Assembly (NCBI GenBank): GCA_965214585.1
Contig: OZ243957.1
Span: 1,550,001 to 1,614,000, forward strand
Length of the DNA: 64,000 nt
From: JAHCHG01 sp965214585
GTDB taxonomy: Bacteria > Acidobacteriota > Blastocatellia > Pyrinomonadales > Pyrinomonadaceae
Direction of reading: 5' to 3'
The stretch's first letter is position 1. Every line of letters begins with the position of its first letter. Shown here in pieces: positions 35,797 through 43,846 of this stretch. The notes below the pieces were generated by a model. The model searched no databases. It saw only the letters and a list, made by a program, of their open reading frames with translations, and was not told the origin of the DNA. The translations under genes and the position numbers were made by a program.

Positions 35797-35987
35797 TCGG
35801 AAACCGTTTCATAATAACGCTTACGGAGTAATCCGTCAGAAGCTATTTCGGAAGCCGTCGAGCCTTCCGCCAGTTTAAGAATGGCACTCGCCCGCTCTCG
35901 TAAATGAGGTTTTGGCGAATGATCCCGAAGATCGGTCAGTTGTTGAAATTCATCATCGGAAAGAATAGGAATAAGTCTTTTTGGCAT
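35670..35987 (-). CDS. IS630 transposase, N-terminal helix-turn-helix part (ORF A)
   Basis: The 105-residue frame begins MPKRLIPILSDDEFQQLTDL and contains a Tc1/IS630-type helix-turn-helix (RERASAILKLAEGSTASEIA, WFHRFQTAGIEGL). The frame departs from the catalytic part at the CTTTTTCCCCC run; the last ~17 residues (PLSCLMHKPVSNFSI) are the unshifted readthrough product. RBS GGAGG lies just before the ATG at 35987. Confidence 0.85.
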   Translation of the reverse strand: MPKRLIPILSDDEFQQLTDLRDHSPKPHLRERASAILKLAEGSTASEIASDGLLRKRYYETVSDWFHRFQTAGIEGLKIKTGRGRRARFFPLSCLMHKPVSNFSI

Positions 35988-36130
35988 AAATTACCTCCTA
36001 TTTTTAATAAATGACTAATTCCAGCTTTTTTACGGTATTTAATTTTCAAAGAACATAAGCAGACGGCAATTCATAGAGCATTACTTTTAGTTCACTACCC
36101 AAAATTTTATTAAAAAAATCGAAAAAATCA

Positions 36131-36158
36131 GGAAACTTTTTTCTAAATTTGCCGATAA
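36131..36158 (+). promoter_or_regulatory. Shared toxin-locus promoter motif, locus C
   Basis: GGAAAC (36131-36136), 16 bp, CGATAA (36153-36158), then CCTTAAAT. Identical boxes and spacing to loci A and B although the genes are unrelated. It rules out the upstream in-frame start at 36149, which lies inside the motif. Confidence 0.55.
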
Positions 36159-36223
36159 CCTTAAATGAACGAGAAAACTTTAAACTTTTTTCGTTAAATA
36201 CAAAATTTAGAGGAGCGAGGAAA

Positions 36224-38170
36224 ATGACTTATAAAATCGGCAGTCAAACTTTAGTAAATACGGCAGCTTTAGTGGCGAACGGGCGCGGAAACGAACGGGA
36301 TAAGTTTTTTCCGAAAGATAATACCGTTTCAATCCAAGTCGGCGAAGGCGAATCGCCGGTTGAAATACACCGCCGTTTTCTTCTCGAAGCAGCCAGCCAA
36401 GCGGGACTCGACGGAACTATTCAGCAAGCGGAATTTGTCGCAAAATACATTGGTAAATCTCTGGACTTTGCCAATTTCGCAGACGATCCGAGCAAAAATG
36501 ACGGCGCGGCTGTCAAGCAGGGCGAATTGGTCAAAGGCACGGCATCTTATACGCTTAACAACGAACAGGTAAAATATCTCAAACAACTTCAAACCCAATA
36601 TGTCGCTGACGGCGGAAAACTCAGACGCGGAAAAAGTTATTCTGCGCCGCAACCGCTTGCTTCCGCGCAAACGAATCCGAAACAATTTAACGCCGGCGCG
36701 GTTGTCAAAATCAATCTGCAAAAATTAGCCGACCAAGCCGAAGTTTTGACTTCAAAAATCGGCTTGCCAACCGATCCGAACGAATTAAAATCATTTTTCG
36801 TAAATTTGTCGAACGCTCCGAATTTAAGCCGCGAAGACGACGCGCTGCTGGCTTTGATAAAAAGCGCATACGCGGGCGGCAATCTGAATATGACGCATTT
36901 TCAAGAGATTCTGTCATTGGCAAAAGAGGCGGGCGTAAAGGTGCAGAATCTGCAAGTAACGGGAAATTCGGCAAGATTCGATTTATCGGCAGCCGACGTG
37001 CTGAAAGTAAAGATCGCCCGCATCAGCGTTCAGGAAAAAGCCAACCGCGTCGAGAGAATTTATCGGGACGCGATGGACAACAACGAGATTTCTGCATTCA
37101 TTAGCGGAATAGTCAAAGGCGGCTATAATTCAGCAGTTGGAACAATCGGCTTGATAACCGATTTGCCCGGCACGATGAACGCGCTCTGGCAGATCGTTTC
37201 CAATCCGGTGGAAACCTTTAACGCGCTCTACAAAGAATTAGGCGAAACTTGGGAAGAATTCAAAAACGCGCCGTCAAATAAAAAATCGGAAATGGTCGGC
37301 GAACTGGTCGGCTCGGCGATTGTCGAAATACTTTTAGGCAAAGGCATCGGCAAAGCGGGCAGTATTTTAGCCAAGACAAAAACGGGTGCGGAACTTTTAG
37401 AGAAAGCAAAAACCGTTAAGTTGGCGACGACGGCAAAAGTAGCGGAAACATTTTCCGACGAAGCAGCGGCGTTAGCTTCTCAGAGAGCAAAGCAAAGATT
37501 AGCAACGCAATTATATTCAGGAATTCCCGCTGATGTTTTGGCGAATATGGCGGTTGTCGCAGGTAATAAAGTTAAAAACGGCGCGGTTAAGTTTGCCGAA
37601 TTTTCAACGCAGATGGTTGATGATTTCGGCGAGAAAGTTAAACCTTATCTTGAGAAAATGTATCGGGAGAAAATGACCGAACTCGGCTTGACCGATAAAA
37701 TTGATGAGATTGGTATAGAAAATCTCAAGTTTAGAATACCAAAAGCGGGAACTCCTGAACATAAAAAATTACGTTGGAGTGAATATGAAGCTAAAAATCT
37801 GAATAATCCGAAAAAACTAAGCTATGAAACTTGGAGTAAGGTTTATGACGTAAATATGCAACAGGCAAGAAAGTCAACTCTTGCTGTGAAAGCATATCGT
37901 GAAAAAATAGGTTGGGGTGATATGGAAGTTACAGTTGATGTTGAACCAAATATTTCAAGAAGACTTGATATTGCTGATGTAAATGCGAAAAAAGCAATAG
38001 AACATAAGACAGGTTATATATCGTTGGATAAAGATATAAAATGGGAATTGGATAGGGACAAAAAACTTATTAAACAAGGATGGAGTATAACTTGGCATTT
38101 TGAGGGAACTGCCTCTAAGCCTCTTATTGAAGCCTTGAAAAAAGCAGGAATAAATGTAACTTACAAATAA
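36224..38170 (+). CDS. Polymorphic toxin core C with PD-(D/E)XK-like nuclease tip
   Basis: 648 residues from ATG 36224 (RBS GAGGAG; MTYKIGSQTLVNTAALVANG). The long N-terminal region has no recognised domain and no signal peptide. The middle holds hydrophobic Gly-rich stretches (GIVKGGYNSAVGTIGLITDL; GELVGSAIVEILLGKGIGKA) and a segment re-used in downstream cassettes (from DNA 37301). The tip from about residue 515 includes RRLDIADVNAKKAIEHKTGY, where D...E.K suits a restriction-endonuclease-fold active site, then KQGWSITWHFEG. Activity as a DNase or RNase is inferred from this pattern. Unlike A and B, no co-directional immunity gene follows. Confidence 0.75.
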   Translation: MTYKIGSQTLVNTAALVANGRGNERDKFFPKDNTVSIQVGEGESPVEIHRRFLLEAASQAGLDGTIQQAEFVAKYIGKSLDFANFADDPSKNDGAAVKQGELVKGTASYTLNNEQVKYLKQLQTQYVADGGKLRRGKSYSAPQPLASAQTNPKQFNAGAVVKINLQKLADQAEVLTSKIGLPTDPNELKSFFVNLSNAPNLSREDDALLALIKSAYAGGNLNMTHFQEILSLAKEAGVKVQNLQVTGNSARFDLSAADVLKVKIARISVQEKANRVERIYRDAMDNNEISAFISGIVKGGYNSAVGTIGLITDLPGTMNALWQIVSNPVETFNALYKELGETWEEFKNAPSNKKSEMVGELVGSAIVEILLGKGIGKAGSILAKTKTGAELLEKAKTVKLATTAKVAETFSDEAAALASQRAKQRLATQLYSGIPADVLANMAVVAGNKVKNGAVKFAEFSTQMVDDFGEKVKPYLEKMYREKMTELGLTDKIDEIGIENLKFRIPKAGTPEHKKLRWSEYEAKNLNNPKKLSYETWSKVYDVNMQQARKSTLAVKAYREKIGWGDMEVTVDVEPNISRRLDIADVNAKKAIEHKTGYISLDKDIKWELDRDKKLIKQGWSITWHFEGTASKPLIEALKKAGINVTYK

Positions 38171-38229
38171 CTTAATTTAAATAAACCATTAGTAAACTAT
38201 GAATATAATAGGCTTACGAGAATCTAAAT

Positions 38230-38625
38230 TTAGATAAATACTTGTTGTGCTTGCTCCCAAACTTTTGCACCTTTAAAACTGCCTAATTCTTGAATAACAT
38301 TTAGATAATCATTAAAATAAATCATTTCAAGATCGTCATCACAAATAACTTCAAATCTTCTAGGGCTTGATGCCATTATATTTTTATTTTCAAGATTTTG
38401 ACCAAATGTTTCGACTAACTCCTGAGATTCTTTAACTATATGAGATTCTGTATTTAAATAAATAGAACATAACCAATTATCAATAGAAACTTTAATTTTA
38501 TTATTATTAGTTTCGATAGATATTTCTCGTTCATCTTGAGCAAAATAATTGCTCAAGAGTTCTTTCGCATCATCTAGTGAAACTTCAGAATTCACCGACA
38601 GAAGAATTAAAGATTTATAAGCCAT
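38230..38625 (-). CDS. Small acidic protein, possible immunity protein of toxin C (opposite strand)
   Basis: 131 residues from ATG 38625 (MAYKSLILLSVNSEVSLDDA). Contains LSNYFAQDEREISIETNNNK and EVICDDDLEMIYFNDYLNVI. It sits exactly where an immunity gene is expected but is convergent to the toxin. The frame extends to 38688, but the earlier Met region is poor in coding character. No family recognised. Confidence 0.5.
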   Translation of the reverse strand: MAYKSLILLSVNSEVSLDDAKELLSNYFAQDEREISIETNNNKIKVSIDNWLCSIYLNTESHIVKESQELVETFGQNLENKNIMASSPRRFEVICDDDLEMIYFNDYLNVIQELGSFKGAKVWEQAQQVFI

Positions 38626-38712
38626 AATAAATAAATTGTAGCTGAATTTCTCCATAAAAGCTATTAAAAAATTACCTGTGAAAAACACTAATTTGCCGAT
38701 GTTTTTAAGCAG

Positions 38713-39459
38713 ATGATTAGCGAGATCGGCGAAAAAGTCGAGCCGTATCTTGAGAAATTATATCGTGAAAACCTAATCAAACTAGACCTTGCGGATAAAG
38801 CTGATGAAATCGGAATAGCCAAATCAAAACTTACAAATTTAACGGATGCCGAACTTAAAGCTAATCTTGACGCGACGATTAGAAAGGGTGAAACTACAAA
38901 ACAGGCGAAAGAAAGAGTAGAACAAGCACAAAATGAAAGAGATTTGCGAGGTTATCTTGCTACCATAGAATCATTAGGAGAAAATACGCCTAAAGTCAAT
39001 GTGGTCAAAAATGACGCAAAATATAGAATTTCAAATAATGCTCATACTGATATTCGGCACTCACCAAATATAGCATTAGAAAAAAATTCTGTTCCTGCTG
39101 GAACAAGAACAATAGAAGGCAGAATTTATGGTGATCCGCCTTGGAGAAATAAAGCCAATCACTCTTATAAATGGTTAAATGAATCAATAATGAATCGAAC
39201 TATTAATGAGTATTTAGAAAAGAATTGGGACAAGATTCGTTGGGAATTAGCAACTAGGCGAAGAATAAATATTAAATTTGACGCAGGAAAAGCAATTGGT
39301 GAAGGTTATTTTAATAAAAATATAGGAACAAGCAATCCGCCGGATGCTGTGTATAGCAAAACAAGTTATGTGAGAATTATTATTGAACTTGACCAAGCCG
39401 AACCGATGAAGCCAATAATTGTTACAGCATATCCTTTAGGAAGTGGAGAAATGAAATGA
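38713..39459 (+). CDS. Orphan toxin cassette C2 (unnamed, possible nuclease tip)
   Basis: 248 residues. The start MISEIGEKVEPYLEKLYREN repeats the end of the core C middle region (MVDDFGEKVKPYLEKMYREK). The rest is unique: a Lys/Glu helical linker, then VPAGTRTIEGRIYGDPPW, NEYLEKNWDKIRWELATRRR, and GEGYF..., ending VRIIIELDQ and VTAYPLGSGEMK. The closing ITVTAYP-type strand and NW.KIR helix recall small CdiA/BECR-type ribonuclease tips, but this is uncertain. The immunity gene overlaps its stop by ATGA. Confidence 0.6.
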   Translation: MISEIGEKVEPYLEKLYRENLIKLDLADKADEIGIAKSKLTNLTDAELKANLDATIRKGETTKQAKERVEQAQNERDLRGYLATIESLGENTPKVNVVKNDAKYRISNNAHTDIRHSPNIALEKNSVPAGTRTIEGRIYGDPPWRNKANHSYKWLNESIMNRTINEYLEKNWDKIRWELATRRRINIKFDAGKAIGEGYFNKNIGTSNPPDAVYSKTSYVRIIIELDQAEPMKPIIVTAYPLGSGEMK

Positions 39460-39833
39460 GAGTGGAAGTAGATGAATACGACGTTAAACTGGAAAACTTT
39501 AAGAAAAACCTTACTTTAGAAAAAATGAAAGAGCGTATTAGTGGCTTAGTAAGTGACTTTGACTATTTAGATTCTGATGAAGACGCATTAGCAGAAATCA
39601 AAAATAGAATTAGAAAACACCCATTTTCAATAATTGAAGATTTGTATAGTTTAGAAATACTATTAGCAAATTCAACACAATCTGAATTTCTTTTCAAAAC
39701 GGTATTATGGGATGCTAATAAACCAATGGAAAATAAAGAACAGGCAATTCAATGGCTTCAAGATTTTGCAGAAAAATTAAGAGAAATGCTCGGAGATAAA
39801 GCACCACCAAAATCACATAAGATAAAAAGGTGA
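39456..39833 (+). CDS. Putative immunity protein of cassette C2
   Basis: 125-residue acidic helical protein (MRVEVDEYDVKLENFKKNLT). Contains RISGLVSDFDYLDSDEDALA and EQAIQWLQDFAEKLREMLGD. It overlaps the toxin gene by 4 bp (ATGA), a translational-coupling arrangement. Its stop codon lies inside the stem of the following terminator. No family recognised. Confidence 0.55.
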   Translation: MRVEVDEYDVKLENFKKNLTLEKMKERISGLVSDFDYLDSDEDALAEIKNRIRKHPFSIIEDLYSLEILLANSTQSEFLFKTVLWDANKPMENKEQAIQWLQDFAEKLREMLGDKAPPKSHKIKR

Positions 39834-39868
39834 AGTTAAAAACTTCGCCTTTTGTTATTTGAAAATAA
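39829..39868 (+). terminator. Terminator plus TTATTTGAAAATA junction
   Basis: GGTGAAGTT (39829-39837) pairs with AACTTCGCC (39841-39849) with one wobble, then TTTTGTTATTTGAAAATA. The duplicated toxin segment starts at 39869. Confidence 0.65.
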
Positions 39869-40250
39869 GAACTGGTCGGCTCGGCGATTGTCAAAATACT
39901 TTTAGGCAAAGGAATCGGCAAAGCGGGCAGTATTTTAGCGAAAACGAAAACGGGCGCGGAACTTTTAGAGAAAGCAAAAGCCGTTAAGTTGGCGACAACG
40001 GCGAAAGTAGCCGAAACATTTTCAGACGAAGCGGCGGCGTTAGCTTCTCAGAGAGCAAAGCAAAGATTAGCGACGCAACTTTATTCAGGAATTCCCGCCG
40101 ATGTTTTAGCTGATATGGCAGTTTTCGCGGGAAACAAAATCAAGAACGGTGCGGTTAAGTTCGGCGAATTTTCGAGATTGATGGTTGATGAGTTTGGTGA
40201 AAAAGTCAGACCGAAAATGCTTGAACTTTATCAAGATTCTTTTGAAAAAG
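39869..40250 (+). repeat. Duplicated middle region of core C (copy C3)
   Basis: Matches core C from 37301 (GAACTGGTCGGCTCGG) to about 37680. Open frame continuing into the tip at 40260; starts at the same base as the remnant at 41211. Confidence 0.85.
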
Positions 40251-40657
40251 TTTTCGGCACAAGAAAAACATTAACTTTAGACAAATTATTAGGCGGACAT
40301 TCGATTGAAAAGCACGTTGGCAAATCAGAAAACTGGTTACGTCAAAGATTGCTTGAAGAAACTGATTTGGATTTTGCTTCTTCTTTTCGTAATTATGAAA
40401 CTGCAAACAGAGTAGTTGGAAAAGCAATTAAGGAAAATACTGCCAAAATTGAAAAATGGTTGGTTGGTAAAACTAATAAACCATTGGAGTTAGAAATAAC
40501 TATGGAGAACAACATTGGAACTATTTTAGGGAGAGGCAAAGGCGGTTCAGTCGGATTAAAGACAGCAATTGAAACTAATAAAGCTAAAGTTATCCTAATC
40601 AAAGATAATACTCCGTTAGGTTGGCATATATTAACTACTTATACGGCTTATCAGTAA
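39989..40657 (+). CDS. Orphan toxin cassette C3 with CdiA RNase A-like tip
   Basis: 222 residues counted from TTG 39989, though the duplicated frame reaches back to 39869. The first half repeats core C (ATTAKVAETFSDEAAALASQ, GIPADVLADMAV). The tip (about residue 98 on) reads LGGHSIEKHVGKSENWLRQR, DFASSFRNYETANRVVGKAI, WHILTTYTAY: the CdiA C-terminal RNase A-like family, with its GGH..EKHVGKS and terminal T-Y strand. It would cleave RNA in a target cell. No RBS and no full N-terminus: probably a donor cassette. Immunity gene follows after a large hairpin. Confidence 0.75.
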   Translation: MATTAKVAETFSDEAAALASQRAKQRLATQLYSGIPADVLADMAVFAGNKIKNGAVKFGEFSRLMVDEFGEKVRPKMLELYQDSFEKVFGTRKTLTLDKLLGGHSIEKHVGKSENWLRQRLLEETDLDFASSFRNYETANRVVGKAIKENTAKIEKWLVGKTNKPLELEITMENNIGTILGRGKGGSVGLKTAIETNKAKVILIKDNTPLGWHILTTYTAYQ

Positions 40658-40675
40658 GTATTTGTTAAAAATGCG

Positions 40676-40732
40676 GAAACACGCACGGAGTAAGTGTGCC
40701 AACTTGCGACACACTTACTCCGTGCGTGTTTC
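40676..40732. terminator. Large perfect hairpin between toxin tip and immunity gene
   Basis: 23-bp arms 40676-40698 and 40710-40732 (arm contains ACGCACGGAGTAAGTGTG), 11-nt loop. There is no strong T-tract, so it could be a palindromic insertion rather than a terminator. Confidence 0.6.
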
Positions 40733-40798
40733 TTCAAAAGGGCGGCTTATCATACTTATCAAGTGAGATTTGGTATTATCCATCAAAATAGGTGATTT

Positions 40799-41164
40799 AT
40801 GAAAAATTATAAAGAGAGATTTCCTGAACTTAATCAATATTTAGGCGGTTTGTTTCATCAGGCTTGGAAAGAAGTATTTGAATGGAATCAGCAGAAATCT
40901 AGTTTTGAAGGAGTCGTGAGGTATTTCAAGTTACGAAATAGCGAATGCTACGAGGAAGATGAATTATTTGAGTTAAAAAAATTTCTTAGCTTAGATTTGA
41001 GTAAAGAGGAAATTGAAGTCATTTTAAGGAACGAATGGGGAATAGCCTTTCGTCCCGCATATATCAATCTAACGCATAGAGAATGGCTTGAAGAGATTTT
41101 AAGGATTCTTGAAGAACCAATAGAAGAAACAAAAAAACATTTCATTCCAGAATTCATAGGATAA
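40799..41164 (+). CDS. CdiI-type immunity protein of cassette C3
   Basis: 121 residues. The opening ELNQYLGGLFHQAW and the later RNEWGIAFRPAYINLTHREW with a closing LEEILRILEE helix match the contact-dependent-growth-inhibition immunity family found beside CdiA RNase tips. It is separated from the tip by 141 bp and a perfect hairpin, whereas other modules have gaps of about 12 bp or less. Co-location of a CdiA-like tip and a CdiI-like protein supports both calls. Confidence 0.7.
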   Translation: MKNYKERFPELNQYLGGLFHQAWKEVFEWNQQKSSFEGVVRYFKLRNSECYEEDELFELKKFLSLDLSKEEIEVILRNEWGIAFRPAYINLTHREWLEEILRILEEPIEETKKHFIPEFIG

Positions 41165-41193
41165 ATTTTAAGCGAAGTTAAAAACCTCACCTT

Positions 41194-41395
41194 TTATTAT
41201 TTGAAAATATGAACTCGTCGGCTCTGCAATCGTTGAAATTCTGCTTGGCAAAGGAATCGGTAAAGCGGGCAGTATATTAGCGAAGACGAAGACAGGCGCG
41301 GAGATAATCGAGAAAGCAAAAGCCGTAAAGTTAGCGACGACGGCGAAAGTAGCCGAAGCACTTTCAGACGAAGCGGCACAGTCAGCAGTTTGGAT
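41194..41395 (+). pseudogene. Tipless remnant of core C middle region (copy C4)
   Basis: TTATTTGAAAATA junction (41197-41209), then GAACTCGTCGG (41211) and about 170 bp matching core C (ELVGSAIVEILLGKGIGKAG, KLATTAKVAEALSDEAAQS). It degenerates near 41388 where the convergent methyltransferase gene ends. Confidence 0.8.
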
Positions 41396-42181
41396 TTATT
41401 CGCGCACAGCGAAAATTTCGAGCAGAGCGTTTTTGAAAAAGAATTTTTTGAATTGTCCTTCAAATCCTTTTATTTGTGCGGGCGGATTTTTTTTGAGATC
41501 TGCAATTGTCGAGTTTTGCTCGATGATCTTAAACGGCAGACGCTCGAAAACTTGTAAAACGCGCGATTCGGTAAAATGAATCGTGTGGTCGGCGAAAGGC
41601 GAAATCTCGTATTTTATTCCCAGACCGTTCCAGATTCCGTGTAGATTTGAAGCGATTTGGTAAACCGGATGATGAACATTGACGGTAAAATAAAGCAGAC
41701 CGTTCGGTTTTAGAACTCTGGCGAGTTCTTCGACGATTCCAACCGGATTCTCCGCGTGATCAATTACATTATCGCTCAAAACGATTTCAAAAGATTCATC
41801 TTCAAACGGCAGCTTTTCACCGATGGCGGCAATTGTTTTTGCGTCCTCCTGCCAAAACGGAAACAGCCTTTTATAATCAACGGCAAGCGGATCAATTCCG
41901 ATTGCAAAACGATTTTCAAACCCGAAAATCAAACCGTGCGCTCCGCTTCCGACTTCCAAAATTTTGTCCGATTCTTTTATCCGCCGAATTTTGCTTAAAC
42001 GCCGACGCAGAGCGTTTACGCGATTCAGCATTTCCAGATAGACGATTTCTTCGCGCCCCTTTATGCCGGAGGCTTTTTCTTCCTGATAATCAAGTTGACG
42101 CTCAAGCGCACGCTGTCCGCGCTGCCGTTTTTTTTCGGCAGCCCAACCTTTTCGCAAATTTGAATCTTCCGCAGTTTTCAT
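41396..42181 (-). CDS. Class I SAM-dependent methyltransferase
   Basis: 261 residues from ATG 42181. Motif I ILEVGSGAHGLIFGF (about residue 74-88), motif II-like GIDPLAV, motif post-II EKLPFEDESFEIVLSDNVID and LARVLKPNGLLYFTVNV mark a UbiE/Methyltransf_11 fold. A basic N-terminal helix (KRQRGQRALERQLDYQEE) precedes it. Likely methylates a small molecule or lipid; substrate unknown. The C-terminus abuts the remnant of toxin locus C. Confidence 0.8.
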   Translation of the reverse strand: MKTAEDSNLRKGWAAEKKRQRGQRALERQLDYQEEKASGIKGREEIVYLEMLNRVNALRRRLSKIRRIKESDKILEVGSGAHGLIFGFENRFAIGIDPLAVDYKRLFPFWQEDAKTIAAIGEKLPFEDESFEIVLSDNVIDHAENPVGIVEELARVLKPNGLLYFTVNVHHPVYQIASNLHGIWNGLGIKYEISPFADHTIHFTESRVLQVFERLPFKIIEQNSTIADLKKNPPAQIKGFEGQFKKFFFKNALLEIFAVRE

Positions 42182-42202
42182 CGTTTGAAACAAGCCGGAA
42201 AA

Positions 42203-42487
42203 TTATTTTTCCTCAATAAAATCCATTTCTTTCGCCGTTTCCCGTTCCTTGCCCCAAACGTGATCGTCAACTCCTTCAACTCCTTGCTGCCGGGCGCAAT
42301 GCGCTCCGCAAAAAAACGTCGCGTTGCCTTCAACTCCGTGACCGATAACTTTGCAGCCGCAATTGGCGCAAACGGGCGCGAGTTTGTGAATCGCACATTC
42401 AAACGAATCAAAAACGTGCGTGCGTCCCGCCGTAATCACTTCAAAAGCCAAATAATAATCGTTGCCGCAAACTTCGCATTGTGCCAT
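42203..42487 (-). CDS. Small zinc-ribbon-like protein
   Basis: 94 residues with paired Cys motifs: CEVCGNDYY (residues 4-12), CAIHKLAPVCANCGCKV (about 31-47) and CGAHCARQ (about 60-67). Together these give up to eight Cys/His ligands, as in small metal-binding proteins annotated as prokaryotic metallothionein-like. 21 bp before the methyltransferase start, same strand: probable operon. Role unknown. Confidence 0.7.
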   Translation of the reverse strand: MAQCEVCGNDYYLAFEVITAGRTHVFDSFECAIHKLAPVCANCGCKVIGHGVEGNATFFCGAHCARQQGVEGVDDHVWGKERETAKEMDFIEEK

Positions 42488-42721
42488 TTTTCCTGCTCCT
42501 TAAAATAAAAAGATGATAAATTAATCGGTAAAAATCTTTTCTTTCACCTTAATAATTTACCATCTTTCGTAAAAATTTTCCGTTAGATTCTCAATCTTTA
42601 CATTTTTTCGTCAATTTCCTTAATCATTGACAAATGCTCTTTCAAAGTCGGCAGAGTCTTTGCCGCAAATGCTTTTGCATCGGCATTTTTGCCGTCGTCG
42701 GCTTCGTCCTGAAATAAATTT

Positions 42722-43795
42722 CTAAGCACACGACAGTAAATCAAGAAACAACTCAAACTGCCGTTGCTTCTTGGGTATCGTTTTGTTGAATAGAACATTT
42801 TGTAACTCATCCAACCCGATTCTGAACAGGCTTTTGGCATATCTTTTGTTCTTTTTCAGTTTTAGTTTTCGACGTTTCAATTTCTCCACTTGTAACTCTC
42901 CCATCAGCATCGCCAAACTTAACCCTAAGCCTAACATCATCAACAACTTGCCTATCTTCTTTGCCATCGTTAAATGTGTCTCTTCAAATCCGAATCCGCG
43001 ACTTTTCAGACATCCGAACATTGTTTCGATCTGCCACCTGACCTTATATTCTTCCAACGCATACTTGTTTCGCTCCAGACTTGCCACGATCAGATATTCG
43101 GTTTTTCCATCCTTTTTGTATTTCACGCAGGCTGCGTAAACTTCTAACCCGAAAACATTGACCTTTACCTTCCCACGCAGTTTCACTCGCTCCGTTGCAT
43201 TTTTCCAAATTGACCTAAAACTCTTGCCATTCACCAAATAATTTGCCTTCAAGCGAATGTGAAAATCTATCCGCTCTTCGATCAAATAGGCGAATAATTC
43301 ATAACTTGAAAACTCCCGATCTCCATATACTCGCTCAATCTTATCCCGCCCGAATTCCTCAACAAATCGCTTGATAATCGCAATGTGTTGTGCGGCAGTC
43401 GCATTTCCTTTGTGATCCATCACTTCCCACAAAACAGGTATCGCCACATTTTTATATGCTACGCTCAATGTCAAAATGTTGATCCACCTCGAGCCATATT
43501 TCCACTCTGTCCGATCAATCAGTATTTTCAGTTTGCCGTTTAAGCCAAGCAGTTGAACATAATCAATCAAAACCTTATTCTCATTGTCAAGAAATCTCTG
43601 AATCTGCCGATACACCGAAATTGGTTCTGCCTCTGTTTCAATGGCATTAGCCACTTTGACCAAATTTGAACTTCTAACTTTCAGCAGTGCCGCCACAAAT
43701 TTCGAGATAAACTTGATGGCGTGGCGAGTTCCTTGTATCCTATTTTTCAACGCTTCTTCAAAAGCGTCGGGAGTTTGTTTTGTTTCTTTTTTCAC
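42722..43795 (-). CDS. IS4-family transposase
   Basis: 357-residue DDE transposase. First D in ILIDRTEWKYGSRWIN (about residue 93), second in VYGDREFSSYELFAYL (about 159), and the E region YKVRWQIETMFGCLKSRGFG (about 252-271), a Y-(2)R-(3)E-(6)K-like signature of IS4 elements. The basic C-terminus (KRRKLKLKKNKRYAK) follows. The stop codon TAG overlaps the left terminal inverted repeat. Apparently intact. Confidence 0.9.
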   Translation of the reverse strand: MKKETKQTPDAFEEALKNRIQGTRHAIKFISKFVAALLKVRSSNLVKVANAIETEAEPISVYRQIQRFLDNENKVLIDYVQLLGLNGKLKILIDRTEWKYGSRWINILTLSVAYKNVAIPVLWEVMDHKGNATAAQHIAIIKRFVEEFGRDKIERVYGDREFSSYELFAYLIEERIDFHIRLKANYLVNGKSFRSIWKNATERVKLRGKVKVNVFGLEVYAACVKYKKDGKTEYLIVASLERNKYALEEYKVRWQIETMFGCLKSRGFGFEETHLTMAKKIGKLLMMLGLGLSLAMLMGELQVEKLKRRKLKLKKNKRYAKSLFRIGLDELQNVLFNKTIPKKQRQFELFLDLLSCA

Positions 43796-43846
43796 ACAAC
43801 AGATTCTAACAAACTCCTTCTTACTTTTTTACTGTCGTGTGCTTAG
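42722..43846 (-). mobile_element. IS4-family insertion sequence (1125 bp)
   Basis: Terminal inverted repeats CTAAGCACACGACAGTAAA (42722-42740) and its complement (ending 43846). Flanked by the 9-bp direct repeat AATAAATTT (42713-42721 and 43847-43855). Confidence 0.92.

Larger units (their letters stand above)
34754..36056 (-). mobile_element. IS630-family insertion sequence
   Basis: About 1.3 kb, with perfect 25-bp terminal inverted repeats (34755-34779 and 36031-36055; outer part TGTTCTTTGAAAATTAAATA). Two overlapping transposase frames. Flanked by TA on both sides, as expected for this family. Confidence 0.9.
34542..36099. mobile_element. MITE family C copy interrupted by IS630-type element
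   Basis: 34542-34753 and 36056-36099 together reproduce the MITE at 26001-26255; the break falls in CAGCTA/AGCAGACGG, at a TA dinucleotide. Confidence 0.85.
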
